Assembly (NCBI RefSeq): GCF_001931485.1
Contig: NZ_MSDV01000016.1
Location: forward strand, 1 to 63,396
Length of the DNA: 63,396 nucleotides
Reading direction: 5' to 3'
Origin: Burkholderia sp. SRS-W-2-2016
GTDB taxonomy: Bacteria; Pseudomonadota; Gammaproteobacteria; Burkholderiales; Burkholderiaceae
The notes beneath the pieces are model-generated. The model was not told the DNA's origin. It saw only the letters and a program-made list of their open reading frames with translations, and did no database searches. The position numbers were made by a program, and so were the translations under genes. Positions 28,264 through 39,728 of the stretch are shown here, piece by piece (the first letter of the stretch is position 1; each line of letters begins with the position of its first letter).

Positions 28264-30597
28264 ATGGTTGAACTGGAAATAGACGGCAAGAAAGTCGAGG
28301 TGCCTGAAGGCAGCATGGTGATCCAGGCTGCGCATAAGGTCGACACCTACATTCCTCACTTCTGCTATCACAAGAAGCTGTCGATTGCGGCCAACTGCCG
28401 GATGTGTCTGGTCGATGTCGAGAAGATGCCGAAGGCGGTGCCCGCATGCGCGACGCCGGTGTCGGCCGGCATGATCGTGCGCACCAAGTCGGAAAAGGCG
28501 GTGAAGGGCCAGCAAGCCGTGATGGAATTCCTGCTGATCAACCACCCGCTCGATTGCCCGATCTGCGACCAGGGCGGCGAATGTCAGCTGCAGGATCTGG
28601 CGGTCGGTTACGGCAAGTCGTCGTCGCGCTATAGCGAAGAAAAGCGCGTGGTGTTCCACAAGAACGTCGGCCCGCTGATCTCGATGGAAGAAATGTCGCG
28701 TTGCATCCACTGCACGCGTTGCGTCCGCTTCGGCCAGGAAATCGCCGGCGTGATGGAACTCGGCATGCTGGGCCGTGGCGAGCACTCGGAAATCACGTCG
28801 TTCGTCGGCAAGACGGTCGACTCCGAACTGTCGGGCAACATGATCGACCTGTGCCCGGTCGGCGCACTCACCAGCAAGCCGTTCCGCTACAGCGCGCGGA
28901 CGTGGGAACTGTCGCGCCGCAAGTCGGTGAGCCCGCACGATTCCGTCGGCGCGAACCTCGTCGTGCAGGTGAAGAACAATCGCGTGATGCGGGTTCTGCC
29001 GTTCGAAAACGAAGCGATCAACGAGTGCTGGATTTCGGACAAGGACCGCTTCTCGTACGAAGGCCTGAACAGCCCCGAGCGTCTGACCAAGCCGATGCTC
29101 AAGCAGGGCGGCCAGTGGGTCGAAACCGACTGGCAGACCGCGCTCGATTACGTGGTCAAGGGTCTGAAGGGTATCAAGGGCGATCACGGCGCGAATGCGC
29201 TGGCGGCTCTGTCGAGCGCGCACAGCACGGTCGAAGAACTGTTCCTGCTCAAGCAGATCGCGCAAGCGGTCGGCACACCGAACGTGGACTTCCGTCTGCG
29301 CCAGGCCGATTTCTCGGCGCCCGTCAACGGTGCGCCGTGGCTCGGCACGTCGATCGCCGAACTGTCGAATATCGATGCGGCGCTCGTGATCGGTACGGAT
29401 CTGCGTCGTGACCATCCGCTGTTCGCCGCGCGTCTGCGCCTCGCTGCACGTGGTGGTTCGAAGCTCTCGCTGATCCAGGCAACCAACGACGACGCGATGA
29501 TCCCACAGGCGCAGCGCCTGGTCGCGGCGCCGTCGGCATGGCTCGACGCGCTCGCGGGCATCGCTGGCGCAGTGGGCGAAGCAAAGGGCGTTGCGCTGCC
29601 GGACGCATTCGCCGGTGCGCAGCCGAGCGACGCACACAAGCAGGTCGCGAACTCGCTCGCCACGGGCGCAAATCGCCTCGTGCTGCTCGGCAACGAAGCA
29701 GTCCGTCATCCGGATTTCGCAGCGATTCACGCGGCCGCGCAATGGATTGCCGAGGCAACCGGCGCGACGCTGGGCTTGCTCACCGAAGCGGCCAACACGG
29801 TCGGCGCGCACCTCGTGAACGCGCTGCCGGGCGAAGGCGGCCTGAACGCACGCGAAGTGTTCGAGCAACCGCGCAAGGGTTATCTGCTGCTGAATCTCGA
29901 GCCGGAATTCGACACGGCCAATCCGGCGCAGGCAGTTGCCGCGCTGAAGCAGGCTGAAATGGTCGTCGTGATGTCGCCGTTCCAGACCGGTGCGGAATAC
30001 GCGGACGTGCTTCTGCCGATCGCACCGTTCACCGAAACGGGCGGTACGTTCGTCAACGCCGAAGGCACGGTGCAGACCTTCAACGGCGTCGTGCGCCCGC
30101 TCGGCGACACGCGTCCGGCGTGGAAGGTGCTGCGCGTGCTGGGCAGCCTGCTCGGCGTGCCGGGCTTCGAATACGACACGGTCGAAGAAGTGCGCACGGC
30201 TGCGCTGGGCGACGGCGAGCTGAGTTCACGTCTGTCGAACCGCACCAGTGTCGCGGTATCGGGCGGCAAGCTTGCGAAGGCGGCTGAAGGCAAGTTCGAG
30301 CGTGTTGCAAACGTGCCGATCTACCATGCCGACGCGCTCGTGCGTCGCGCGGAGTCGCTGCATCTGACCGCGGCGGCCCGTACCGCGAACGCGGTCGGTC
30401 TGCCGGCTGCGCTGTTCGACAAACTGGGTTTGAAAGAGGGCGACGCAGTACGCGTTCGTCAGGGCGAGCAAGCGGTGCAGTTGCCGGCCGTGCGCGATGC
30501 GAATCTTGCGGAGACGGTCGTCCGCGTATCGGCGGCTACGCCTGCCGGTGCAGCGCTGGGCAGCCTGTTCGGTGAACTGGTGGTGGAGAAGGCGTAA
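28264..30597 (+). CDS. nuoG: NADH-quinone oxidoreductase subunit G
   Basis: 777 residues, the largest peripheral-arm subunit. An N-terminal ferredoxin domain has [2Fe-2S] ligands Cys34, Cys45, Cys48 and Cys62. It is followed by the HPLDCPICDQGGECQLQD motif and the C-x2-C-x2-C motif RCIHCTRCVRFGQEIAG. The C-terminal two thirds is a molybdopterin-oxidoreductase fold without cofactor. ATG 28264 is chosen over TTG 28255 because AAGGAAG lies ten bases upstream. A gap of 129 bases separates it from nuoF; its stop abuts the nuoH start. Confidence 0.97.
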   Translation: MVELEIDGKKVEVPEGSMVIQAAHKVDTYIPHFCYHKKLSIAANCRMCLVDVEKMPKAVPACATPVSAGMIVRTKSEKAVKGQQAVMEFLLINHPLDCPICDQGGECQLQDLAVGYGKSSSRYSEEKRVVFHKNVGPLISMEEMSRCIHCTRCVRFGQEIAGVMELGMLGRGEHSEITSFVGKTVDSELSGNMIDLCPVGALTSKPFRYSARTWELSRRKSVSPHDSVGANLVVQVKNNRVMRVLPFENEAINECWISDKDRFSYEGLNSPERLTKPMLKQGGQWVETDWQTALDYVVKGLKGIKGDHGANALAALSSAHSTVEELFLLKQIAQAVGTPNVDFRLRQADFSAPVNGAPWLGTSIAELSNIDAALVIGTDLRRDHPLFAARLRLAARGGSKLSLIQATNDDAMIPQAQRLVAAPSAWLDALAGIAGAVGEAKGVALPDAFAGAQPSDAHKQVANSLATGANRLVLLGNEAVRHPDFAAIHAAAQWIAEATGATLGLLTEAANTVGAHLVNALPGEGGLNAREVFEQPRKGYLLLNLEPEFDTANPAQAVAALKQAEMVVVMSPFQTGAEYADVLLPIAPFTETGGTFVNAEGTVQTFNGVVRPLGDTRPAWKVLRVLGSLLGVPGFEYDTVEEVRTAALGDGELSSRLSNRTSVAVSGGKLAKAAEGKFERVANVPIYHADALVRRAESLHLTAAARTANAVGLPAALFDKLGLKEGDAVRVRQGEQAVQLPAVRDANLAETVVRVSAATPAGAALGSLFGELVVEKA

Positions 30598-31662
30598 ATG
30601 AGCTTGTTCGATACGATCAACTCGGGCGGCGCCCAGCTTCTCGGTGTGGCATGGCCCACGGTGTGGGCGCTCGTGCGCATCCTGGTGGTGGCCGTCGTGA
30701 TCCTGCTGTGCGTCGCTTACCTGATTCTGTGGGAGCGTAAGCTGATCGGCTGGATGCACGTGCGTCTCGGTCCGAACCGCGTCGGCCCCGGCGGTCTGCT
30801 GCAGCCGATCGCCGACGTGCTGAAACTGTTGCTGAAGGAAGTGATCCAGCCGGCGCAAGCGAGCCGCTGGGTGTACCTGGTCGCACCGGTGATGGTGGTG
30901 GTGCCGGCGTTCGCGGTGTGGGCGGTGATTCCGTTCCAGGCGGGCGCGGTGCTCGGCGACATCAACGCGGGTCTGCTGTACGCGATGGCGATTTCGTCGA
31001 TCGGCGTGTACGGCGTGATCCTGGCCGGCTGGGCGTCGAACTCGAAGTACGCGTTCCTCGGCGCAATGCGCGCCGCCGCGCAGATGGTCTCGTACGAAAT
31101 CTCGATGGGCTTCGCGCTCGTCGTGGTGCTGATGACGGCCGGTACGCTGAATCTGTCGGGTATCGTCGGTTCGCAGGAGCAGGGCTTCTTCGCGTCGCAC
31201 GGCCTGAACTTCCTGTCGTGGAACTGGCTGCCGCTGCTGCCGATGTTCGTCGTCTACTTCATCTCGGGCATCGCCGAAACGAACCGCCACCCGTTCGACG
31301 TGGTGGAAGGGGAGTCGGAAATCGTCGCGGGTCACATGATCGATTACTCGGGTATGGCGTTCGCGCTGTTCTTCCTCGCCGAGTACATCAACATGATCGT
31401 CATCTCGGCATTGGCAGCAACGCTGTTCCTTGGCGGCTGGAGCGCACCGTTCGGGTTCCTCGAATTCATCCCGGGCATCGTCTGGCTCGTCGCGAAGGTT
31501 TTCTTCCTGTTGTCGGTGTTCATCTGGGCACGCGCCACGTTCCCGCGCTACCGCTATGACCAGATCATGCGTCTGGGCTGGAAGGTCTTCATTCCGGTCT
31601 GCGTGGTGTGGCTCGTGGTGGTCGGCTTCTGGATCATGTCGCCGTTGAACATCTGGAAATAA
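30598..31662 (+). CDS. nuoH: NADH-quinone oxidoreductase subunit H
   Basis: 354 residues with eight or more hydrophobic segments. It connects the peripheral and membrane arms and lines the quinone tunnel. Family motifs are [19 protein letters not shown] near residue 43 and the conserved acidic loop [20 protein letters not shown]. The ATG directly follows the nuoG stop codon, so translation is coupled. Confidence 0.98.
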   Translation: MSLFDTINSGGAQLLGVAWPTVWALVRILVVAVVILLCVAYLILWERKLIGWMHVRLGPNRVGPGGLLQPIADVLKLLLKEVIQPAQASRWVYLVAPVMVVVPAFAVWAVIPFQAGAVLGDINAGLLYAMAISSIGVYGVILAGWASNSKYAFLGAMRAAAQMVSYEISMGFALVVVLMTAGTLNLSGIVGSQEQGFFASHGLNFLSWNWLPLLPMFVVYFISGIAETNRHPFDVVEGESEIVAGHMIDYSGMAFALFFLAEYINMIVISALAATLFLGGWSAPFGFLEFIPGIVWLVAKVFFLLSVFIWARATFPRYRYDQIMRLGWKVFIPVCVVWLVVVGFWIMSPLNIWK

Positions 31663-31677
31663 AGGGCGGATGAACCT

Positions 31678-32166
31678 ATGACCGCAATCCAAAACTTCTT
31701 CAAGACTTTCTTCCTGACGGAACTGCTGAAGGGTCTCGCGCTGACCGGACGTTACACGTTCCAGCGCAAGGTCACCGTGCAGTTCCCCGAAGAAAAGACC
31801 CCGATCTCGCCGCGTTTCCGCGGTCTGCACGCGCTGCGCCGTTATGAAAACGGCGAGGAACGCTGCATCGCATGCAAGCTGTGCGAAGCGGTGTGTCCGG
31901 CGCTCGCGATCACGATCGAATCGGAAACCCGCGCGGACAACACCCGTCGCACGACGCGCTACGACATCGACCTGACCAAGTGCATCTTCTGCGGTTTCTG
32001 CGAAGAGAGCTGCCCGGTCGACTCGATCGTCGAGACGCACATTCTCGAGTACCACGGCGAGAAGCGCGGCGACCTGTACTTCACGAAGGACATGCTGCTG
32101 GCCGTCGGCGATCGCTACGAAGCGCAGATCGCCGCCAACAAGGCAGCCGACGCACCGTATCGTTGA
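31678..32166 (+). CDS. nuoI: NADH-quinone oxidoreductase subunit I
   Basis: 162 residues. A ferredoxin-like subunit carrying clusters N6a and N6b, which pass electrons to NuoB. Two [4Fe-4S] motifs are complete: [12 protein letters not shown] and [12 protein letters not shown]. The short amphipathic N-terminus ([20 protein letters not shown]) attaches it to the membrane arm. It is 15 bases after nuoH. An unusually long 193-base gap follows before nuoJ. Confidence 0.98.
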   Translation: MTAIQNFFKTFFLTELLKGLALTGRYTFQRKVTVQFPEEKTPISPRFRGLHALRRYENGEERCIACKLCEAVCPALAITIESETRADNTRRTTRYDIDLTKCIFCGFCEESCPVDSIVETHILEYHGEKRGDLYFTKDMLLAVGDRYEAQIAANKAADAPYR

Positions 32167-32359
32167 AGCGCTGTTCCGTTGATGCTGTATTAGCGGCAGT
32201 AAAAGCAGTAACACGGCCTGCTGTCAGGCCGAGCGCCGCGGTCCGGGTGGATCGCGGCACGGCGCACCTGTGTGGCGGTTCTGGCGGTTTGTCCGCTTCT
32301 GCTCATCACGCGTGCCAAAGAACAATGCCTGACGATGGCCTAACGATGAACCGGTAATC

Positions 32360-33064
32360 ATGGAATTCACGACCGTACTGTTCTACATCTTCGCGCTGCT
32401 CCTGGTTGTCTCGGGGCTGAAGGTGATCACCTCGCGCAACCCGGTATCGTCCGCACTGTTTCTGGTGCTGGCGTTCTTCAACGCAGCGGCGATCTGGATG
32501 CTGCTGGAGGCCGAGTTCCTCGCGATCCTGCTGGTGCTGGTCTACGTCGGCGCGGTGATGGTGCTGTTCCTGTTCGTCGTGATGATGCTGGACATCAATC
32601 TCGACGTGCTGCGTAAGGACTTCAAACGCTTCGTGCCGATGGCCACCGCGGTAGGCGCGATCATCGTGATCGAAACCGCGCTGATCCTGTGGCACGGCTA
32701 CGGCGCGACCACCACCGCACTGCACGACACGGCCGCGGCCGCCGCCGGCATGGGCGACTGGTCGAACACGCGCATGATCGGCAAGATCATCTATACGGAC
32801 TACATCTTCGCGTTCGAAGTCGCCGGCCTGATTCTGCTGGTCGCGATCATCGCCGCGATCGCGCTGACCACCAGCCACAAGAAGGACAGCAAGCGACAGA
32901 ACGTCAGCGAGCAGGTCAAGGTGCGCGCGCAGGACCGCGTGCGCGTCGTGAAGATGCCGTCAGAAAAAACCGCGGCCACCATCGCGGCGGAAGAAGCCGC
33001 GGCTGCGGCGGCAGCAGCGGCAGCAGCAGCGGCAGCCGACTCGGCGCCTGCCAAGAACAGCTGA
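32360..33064 (+). CDS. nuoJ: NADH-quinone oxidoreductase subunit J
   Basis: 234 residues. It is a membrane-arm subunit with five transmembrane helices in the first 170 residues, including the conserved [20 protein letters not shown] with the pi-bulge helix involved in coupling. The last 60 residues are charged and then Ala-rich (an uninterrupted Ala run encoded at about 33000-33037), ending DSAPAKNS. The tail should be cytosolic or periplasmic and dispensable for catalysis. nuoK follows after 20 bases. Confidence 0.96.
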   Translation: MEFTTVLFYIFALLLVVSGLKVITSRNPVSSALFLVLAFFNAAAIWMLLEAEFLAILLVLVYVGAVMVLFLFVVMMLDINLDVLRKDFKRFVPMATAVGAIIVIETALILWHGYGATTTALHDTAAAAAGMGDWSNTRMIGKIIYTDYIFAFEVAGLILLVAIIAAIALTTSHKKDSKRQNVSEQVKVRAQDRVRVVKMPSEKTAATIAAEEAAAAAAAAAAAAAADSAPAKNS

Positions 33065-33084
33065 GCGGACAGGAGATAGAAATC

Positions 33085-33390
33085 ATGTTGAGCCTTGCCC
33101 ATTACCTTGTCCTCGGCGCGATCCTGTTTGCGATCAGCATCGTTGGCATTTTCCTGAACCGCCGCAACGTCATCATCATCCTGATGGCGATCGAACTGAT
33201 GCTGCTCGCGGTGAACACCAATTTCGTCGCGTTCTCGCACTACCTGGGCGACGTGCACGGCCAGATTTTCGTCTTCTTCGTGCTGACGGTTGCGGCAGCC
33301 GAAGCAGCGATTGGTCTCGCAATTCTGGTGACCCTGTTCCGTAGTCTCGACACGATCAATGTCGAGGATCTCGATCAGCTCAAAGGTTAA
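33085..33390 (+). CDS. nuoK: NADH-quinone oxidoreductase subunit K
   Basis: 101 residues with three transmembrane helices. It is an antiporter-like membrane subunit. It carries the two conserved membrane glutamates of the proton path, in [12 protein letters not shown] and [14 protein letters not shown] at 33085 is preceded by GGAG. The much longer open frame in this phase is the shadow of nuoJ. Ends 17 bases before nuoL. Confidence 0.98.
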   Translation: MLSLAHYLVLGAILFAISIVGIFLNRRNVIIILMAIELMLLAVNTNFVAFSHYLGDVHGQIFVFFVLTVAAAEAAIGLAILVTLFRSLDTINVEDLDQLKG

Positions 33391-33407
33391 TTTCAGGAAA
33401 AGCGGTT

Positions 33408-35474
<2,067 letters not shown>

Positions 35475-35488
35475 GGCGAGGGACACTA

Positions 35489-36979
35489 ATGCACGCTTAT
35501 CCGATTCTCAGTATCGCGATCTGGTTGCCGATCCTTTTCGGTTTGCTGGTCCTTGCGATCGGCAACGACCAGAACCCGGCGCCCGCGCGCTGGGTCGCGT
35601 TGATCGGCTCGGTCCTGAGCTTTATCGTCACGCTGCCGTTGATCACCGGTTTCGATTCGAGCACCGCCGACCTGCAGTTCGTCGAGCAGGCGAGCTGGAT
35701 CCAGCGCTTCCATATCGCGTACCACCTCGGCGTGGACGGCATCTCGATGTGGTTCGTCGTGCTGACCGCGTTGATCACGGTGATCGTCGTGATCGCCGCG
35801 TGGGAAGTGATCACGAAGAACGTCGGCCAGTACCTCGCGGCGTTTCTGATCCTGTCGGGCATCATGGTCGGCGTGTTCAGCGCGGCCGACGGCATGCTGT
35901 TCTACGTGTTCTTCGAAGCGACGCTGATTCCGATGTACATCATCATCGGCGTGTGGGGTGGGGCGAACCGCGTGTACGCGGCGTTCAAGTTCTTCCTGTA
36001 CACGCTGATGGGCTCGCTGCTGATGCTGGTCGCGCTGCTTTACCTGTACAACGAAACGGGTTCGTTCGACCTCGCCACGTGGCAGCACGCGCAGATCGCG
36101 ATGACGCCGCAGGTACTACTGTTTATCGCATTCTTCATGGCCTTCGCGGTGAAGGTGCCGATGTGGCCGGTGCACACGTGGTTGCCTGACGCGCACGTTG
36201 AAGCGCCGACCGGCGGCTCGGTCGTGCTGGCGGCGATCATGCTGAAGCTGGGCGCGTACGGTTTCCTGCGCTTCTCGCTGCCGATCGTGCCGGATGCAAG
36301 CCATTTCCTCGCGCCGGTCGTGATTACGCTGTCGCTGATCGCGGTGATCTACATCGGTCTGGTCGCGATGGTGCAGTCGGACATGAAGAAGCTGGTCGCG
36401 TATTCGTCGATCGCGCACATGGGTTTCGTGACGCTCGGCTTCTTCATCTTCAACCAGCTGGGCGTGGAAGGCGCGATCGTGCAGATGATCTCGCACGGTT
36501 TCGTGTCGGGCGCGATGTTCCTGAGCATCGGCGTGTTGTACGACCGCATGCACTCGCGCCAGATCGCCGATTACGGCGGCGTCGTCAACATGATGCCGAA
36601 GTTCGCGGCGTTCGCGATGCTGTTCTCGATGGCCAACTGCGGCTTGCCGGCTACCTCGGGTTTCGTCGGCGAATTCATGGTGATTCTCGCCGCTGTCCAG
36701 TACAACTTCTGGATCGCCGGTGGCGCGGCCGTCACGCTGATTCTCGGCGCGGCCTACACGCTGTGGATGTACAAGCGGGTGTACTTCGGCGCGGTCGCGA
36801 ACGACCATGTGAAGAGCCTCGTCGACATCAACCGCCGCGAATTTTTCATGCTGGCAGTGCTCGCCGCACTGACGCTGTTCATGGGCCTGTATCCGAAGCC
36901 CTTTACCGATGTGATGCACGTATCCGTGGAAAACCTCCTCTCTCACGTTGCTCAATCGAAGCTGCCGTTGGCTCAGTAA
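35489..36979 (+). CDS. nuoM: NADH-quinone oxidoreductase subunit M
   Basis: 496 residues. The second antiporter-like proton pump, with about 14 transmembrane helices. Conserved EATLIPMYIIIGVWGG (Glu), FAVKVPMWPVHTWLPDAHVE (Lys) and VAYSSIAHMGFV identify it. ATG 35489 is selected, because the upstream part of the open frame overlaps nuoL in another phase. It follows nuoL by 14 bases. Confidence 0.97.
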   Translation: MHAYPILSIAIWLPILFGLLVLAIGNDQNPAPARWVALIGSVLSFIVTLPLITGFDSSTADLQFVEQASWIQRFHIAYHLGVDGISMWFVVLTALITVIVVIAAWEVITKNVGQYLAAFLILSGIMVGVFSAADGMLFYVFFEATLIPMYIIIGVWGGANRVYAAFKFFLYTLMGSLLMLVALLYLYNETGSFDLATWQHAQIAMTPQVLLFIAFFMAFAVKVPMWPVHTWLPDAHVEAPTGGSVVLAAIMLKLGAYGFLRFSLPIVPDASHFLAPVVITLSLIAVIYIGLVAMVQSDMKKLVAYSSIAHMGFVTLGFFIFNQLGVEGAIVQMISHGFVSGAMFLSIGVLYDRMHSRQIADYGGVVNMMPKFAAFAMLFSMANCGLPATSGFVGEFMVILAAVQYNFWIAGGAAVTLILGAAYTLWMYKRVYFGAVANDHVKSLVDINRREFFMLAVLAALTLFMGLYPKPFTDVMHVSVENLLSHVAQSKLPLAQ

Positions 36980-37003
36980 CGACGAGCGGAGGAATTTAAA
37001 ACC

Positions 37004-38476
37004 ATGCAAAACGCCCCTATGACTGCTCTGTTGCCCGACGCACTGGTGATGTTCGCCGTTGTGATCGCGTGGCTCAACGACACGTTCGTCGGCCAGGCCG
37101 GTCGTCGTACTACGTATTTCATCGCATTCTTCTCGACGCTCGTCGCCGGGATCTGGTTCGCGATGAATGCGTTCGACCCGCAAGTGCATTACTTCTTCGA
37201 TCACATGTACGTGGTCGATCCGTTCGCCAACGTGATGAAGGCGGTGGTGTCGCTCGGCTACGCGGTGTCGATCGTGTATTCGCGCCGCTACCTCGAAGAC
37301 CGCGGCCTGTTCCGCGGCGACTTCTTCCTGCTCGGCATGTTCTCGCTGCTCGGCCAGATCGTGATGATCTCGGGCAACAACTTCCTGACGCTGTACCTCG
37401 GTCTGGAACTGATGTCGCTGTCGCTGTACGCGGTGATCGCGCTGCGCCGTGAAGTGCCGGCGTCGAACGAAGCGGCGATGAAGTACTACGTGCTCGGCGC
37501 GCTGGCTTCGGGTTTCCTGCTGTACGGTATCTCGATGCTGTACGGCGCGACCGGCTCGCTCGACCTGAACGAAGTGTTCAAGGCGATCAGCACGAGCCAC
37601 TACGATCCGACCGTGCTGCTGTTCGGCGTGATCTTCATCGTGGCCGGCGTGGCGTTCAAGATGGGCGCGGTGCCGTTCCATATGTGGGTGCCTGACGTGT
37701 ACCAGGGCGCACCGACGGCAATGACGCTGATCGTCGGCGGCGGTCCGAAGGTCGCGGCGTTCGCATGGGGCCTGCGTTTCCTCGTGATGGGTCTGCTGCC
37801 GCTCGCAGTCGAATGGCAACAGATGCTGGTGATTCTGGCGGCGCTGTCGCTGATCGTCGGCAACATCACCGGTATCGTCCAGCGCAACATCAAGCGGATG
37901 CTCGCGTACTCGGCGATCTCGAACATGGGCTTCGTGCTGCTCGGCCTGCTCGCCGGCGTGGTCGACCAGAAGACCACCGGTGCTGCTAGCGCGTACGGTT
38001 CGGCAATGTTCTACAGCATCGTCTACCTGATCACGACGCTCGGTACGTTCGGCGTCATCATGCTGCTCGCACGGCGTGATTTCGAAGCCGACACGCTGGA
38101 GGACTTCAAGGGTCTCAATCAGCGCAGCCCGGTGTTCGCGTTCGTGATGATGATCATGATGTTCTCGCTCGCGGGCATTCCGCCGGCAGTCGGTTTCTAC
38201 GCGAAGCTCGCGGTGCTGCAGGCAACGATGAACGCCGGTCTGACCTGGCTCACCGTGCTGGCCGTGATCACGTCGCTGTTCGGTGCGTTCTACTATCTGC
38301 GTATCGTCAAGCTGATGTACTTCGACGAGCCGCAGGACAAGTCGCAGATCACCGCCGACACGAGCACGCGCGCGTTGCTCGCATTCAACGGTGTGGCAGT
38401 ACTGGTGCTCGGTATCGTGCCGGATCCGCTGCTGCGCGCCTGTCTGACCGCGATTCAGCACACGCTGCTGCTCTGA
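37004..38476 (+). CDS. nuoN: NADH-quinone oxidoreductase subunit N
   Basis: 490 residues. The third antiporter-like pump. Motifs: LGLELMSLSLYAVIALRR, GVAFKMGAVPFHMWVPDVYQ (Lys) and MLAYSAISNMGFVLLG. GGAGG lies 12 bases before the first ATG; a second ATG five codons in is possible but worse placed. The last base of its stop codon is also the first base of the next gene's start (TGATG), so the DUF2818 protein is translationally coupled. Confidence 0.97.
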   Translation: MQNAPMTALLPDALVMFAVVIAWLNDTFVGQAGRRTTYFIAFFSTLVAGIWFAMNAFDPQVHYFFDHMYVVDPFANVMKAVVSLGYAVSIVYSRRYLEDRGLFRGDFFLLGMFSLLGQIVMISGNNFLTLYLGLELMSLSLYAVIALRREVPASNEAAMKYYVLGALASGFLLYGISMLYGATGSLDLNEVFKAISTSHYDPTVLLFGVIFIVAGVAFKMGAVPFHMWVPDVYQGAPTAMTLIVGGGPKVAAFAWGLRFLVMGLLPLAVEWQQMLVILAALSLIVGNITGIVQRNIKRMLAYSAISNMGFVLLGLLAGVVDQKTTGAASAYGSAMFYSIVYLITTLGTFGVIMLLARRDFEADTLEDFKGLNQRSPVFAFVMMIMMFSLAGIPPAVGFYAKLAVLQATMNAGLTWLTVLAVITSLFGAFYYLRIVKLMYFDEPQDKSQITADTSTRALLAFNGVAVLVLGIVPDPLLRACLTAIQHTLLL

Positions 38477-38772
38477 TGTCCGCTGCGGGCTGGTTTATCG
38501 TGCTGTTGGCGCTGGTTGGCGCCAACGTGCCGTTCCTGAATCAGCGCCTCTTCGCCGCCGTGCCGTTAAAGGCGGCGAAGAAAAGCGCGTGGCTCCGGAT
38601 CGCCGAGCTGATCGTGCTGTATTTCGTGGTCGGCGCGCTGGGCTTTCTGCTCGAAGCACGCGCAGGCAACCGCTTCGAACAGGGCTGGCAGTTCTACGCG
38701 ATCACGTTTGCGCTGTTCGTCGTGTTCGCCTTCCCCGGCTTCACCTTCCAATATCTCGTCAAACGCCGCTGA
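38476..38772 (+). CDS. DUF2818 family membrane protein, nuo-linked
   Basis: 98 residues with three hydrophobic segments (WFIVLLALVGANVPF, ELIVLYFVVGALGFLL and QFYAITFALFVVFAFPGFTF). DUF2818 proteins sit at the end of nuo operons in beta-proteobacteria. The coupling to nuoN by TGATG suggests a role in complex I assembly or stability, which is inference only. Confidence 0.85.
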   Translation: MSAAGWFIVLLALVGANVPFLNQRLFAAVPLKAAKKSAWLRIAELIVLYFVVGALGFLLEARAGNRFEQGWQFYAITFALFVVFAFPGFTFQYLVKRR

Positions 38773-38817
38773 CGGCGCCCCGCCGTCGCGCGCGCCACGC
38801 TGTTCAGAGGTCCGCAT

Positions 38818-39408
38818 ATGGCTGAGCTTCCCAATCACGACGCCGCGCTAACCGAGACTTGCATCGACAGCAAGACGGTCCATCAAGGGCCGTTCATGAC
38901 GGTCAAGTTCGATACGGTTCGCTTGCCGGACGGCAAGCAGGCGACCCGCGAATATGTTCAGCATCCGGGTGCCGTGATGGTGATTCCGCTGTTCGACGAC
39001 GGCCGTGTGCTGCTCGAGAGCCAGTATCGCTATCCGATGGGCAAGGTGATGGTCGAGTATCCGGCCGGCAAGCTCGATCCGGACGAAGGGGCGCTCGCCT
39101 GCGCGGTGCGCGAATTGCGTGAGGAAACTGGCTATACCGCGAGCGAGTACGTGTACCTGACGCGTATCCACCCGATCATTTCGTATTCGACCGAATTCAT
39201 CGACATCTATCTCGCGCGCGGCTTGACCGAGGGCGAGCGCAAGCTCGACGACGGCGAGTTTCTTGAACTCTTCACGGCAAGCGTGGAAGAGGTGTCCGAG
39301 TGGGTGCGTACCGGCAAGATCACCGACGTGAAGACGATCATCGGTACGTTCTGGCTCGAGAAGGTTCTCGCGGGGACGTGGCCGACCGCGGAGCCGGAGA
39401 CGGCATAG
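38818..39408 (+). CDS. Nudix hydrolase, probable ADP-ribose pyrophosphatase
   Basis: 196 residues. The Nudix box is complete: GKLDPDEGALACAVRELREE followed by TGY, giving Gx5Ex7REUxEExGU. The upstream region YRYPMGKVMVEYPAGK fits the NudF/ADP-ribose pyrophosphatase group. It would hydrolyse ADP-ribose to AMP and ribose 5-phosphate, a cleanup role linked to NAD turnover. It lies 45 bases after DUF2818 without a terminator, so it is probably the last gene of the nuo transcript. Confidence 0.88.
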   Translation: MAELPNHDAALTETCIDSKTVHQGPFMTVKFDTVRLPDGKQATREYVQHPGAVMVIPLFDDGRVLLESQYRYPMGKVMVEYPAGKLDPDEGALACAVRELREETGYTASEYVYLTRIHPIISYSTEFIDIYLARGLTEGERKLDDGEFLELFTASVEEVSEWVRTGKITDVKTIIGTFWLEKVLAGTWPTAEPETA

Positions 39409-39448
39409 TTTCGCCGCGGATCGATAGCCGATTCGCACAGATGTACAA

Positions 39449-39483
39449 GAAGCCCCTGCCGGTCGATGACCGGCAGGGGCTTT
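39449..39483 (+). terminator. Terminator of the nuo-DUF2818-Nudix transcript
   Basis: AAGCCCCTGCCGGTC and its complement form a perfect long stem with a three-base loop, ending in TTT. Confidence 0.9.
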
Positions 39484-39728
39484 GTCATTGAGGACACGCT
39501 TTTTGTACGCCTGAAAATAGGACTGTGCCTATGCCGTCTAGCTGTCTCGCCGCATCGCCGGCAGACCGCTAGTATGAGCCTTCCGACCGAGGCGGCTATC
39601 GTTGGCTTCATTCTGGAATACGAACGATAGATACCGTAAGCGCGCGATCAATGCCGTCTTGACGATGCGGTGTATTCGTTATGGCAGCGCACCGATTGCT
39701 GTTGTAATAGTTCGCCGATAATCGGTAA

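Noticed and set aside
23724..29868. Very long open frames on the minus strand across the nuo genes (for example 23724-26123 and 27238-29868)
   Set aside because: They are antisense to clear nuo genes, rich in Arg, His and Asp, and lack recognisable domains: typical GC-rich shadow frames.
32995..33040. Repetitive GCGGCAGCAGC-like stretch that could be taken for a repeat array
   Set aside because: It encodes the alanine tail of NuoJ and has no spacer-repeat structure; no CRISPR array was found anywhere in the window.
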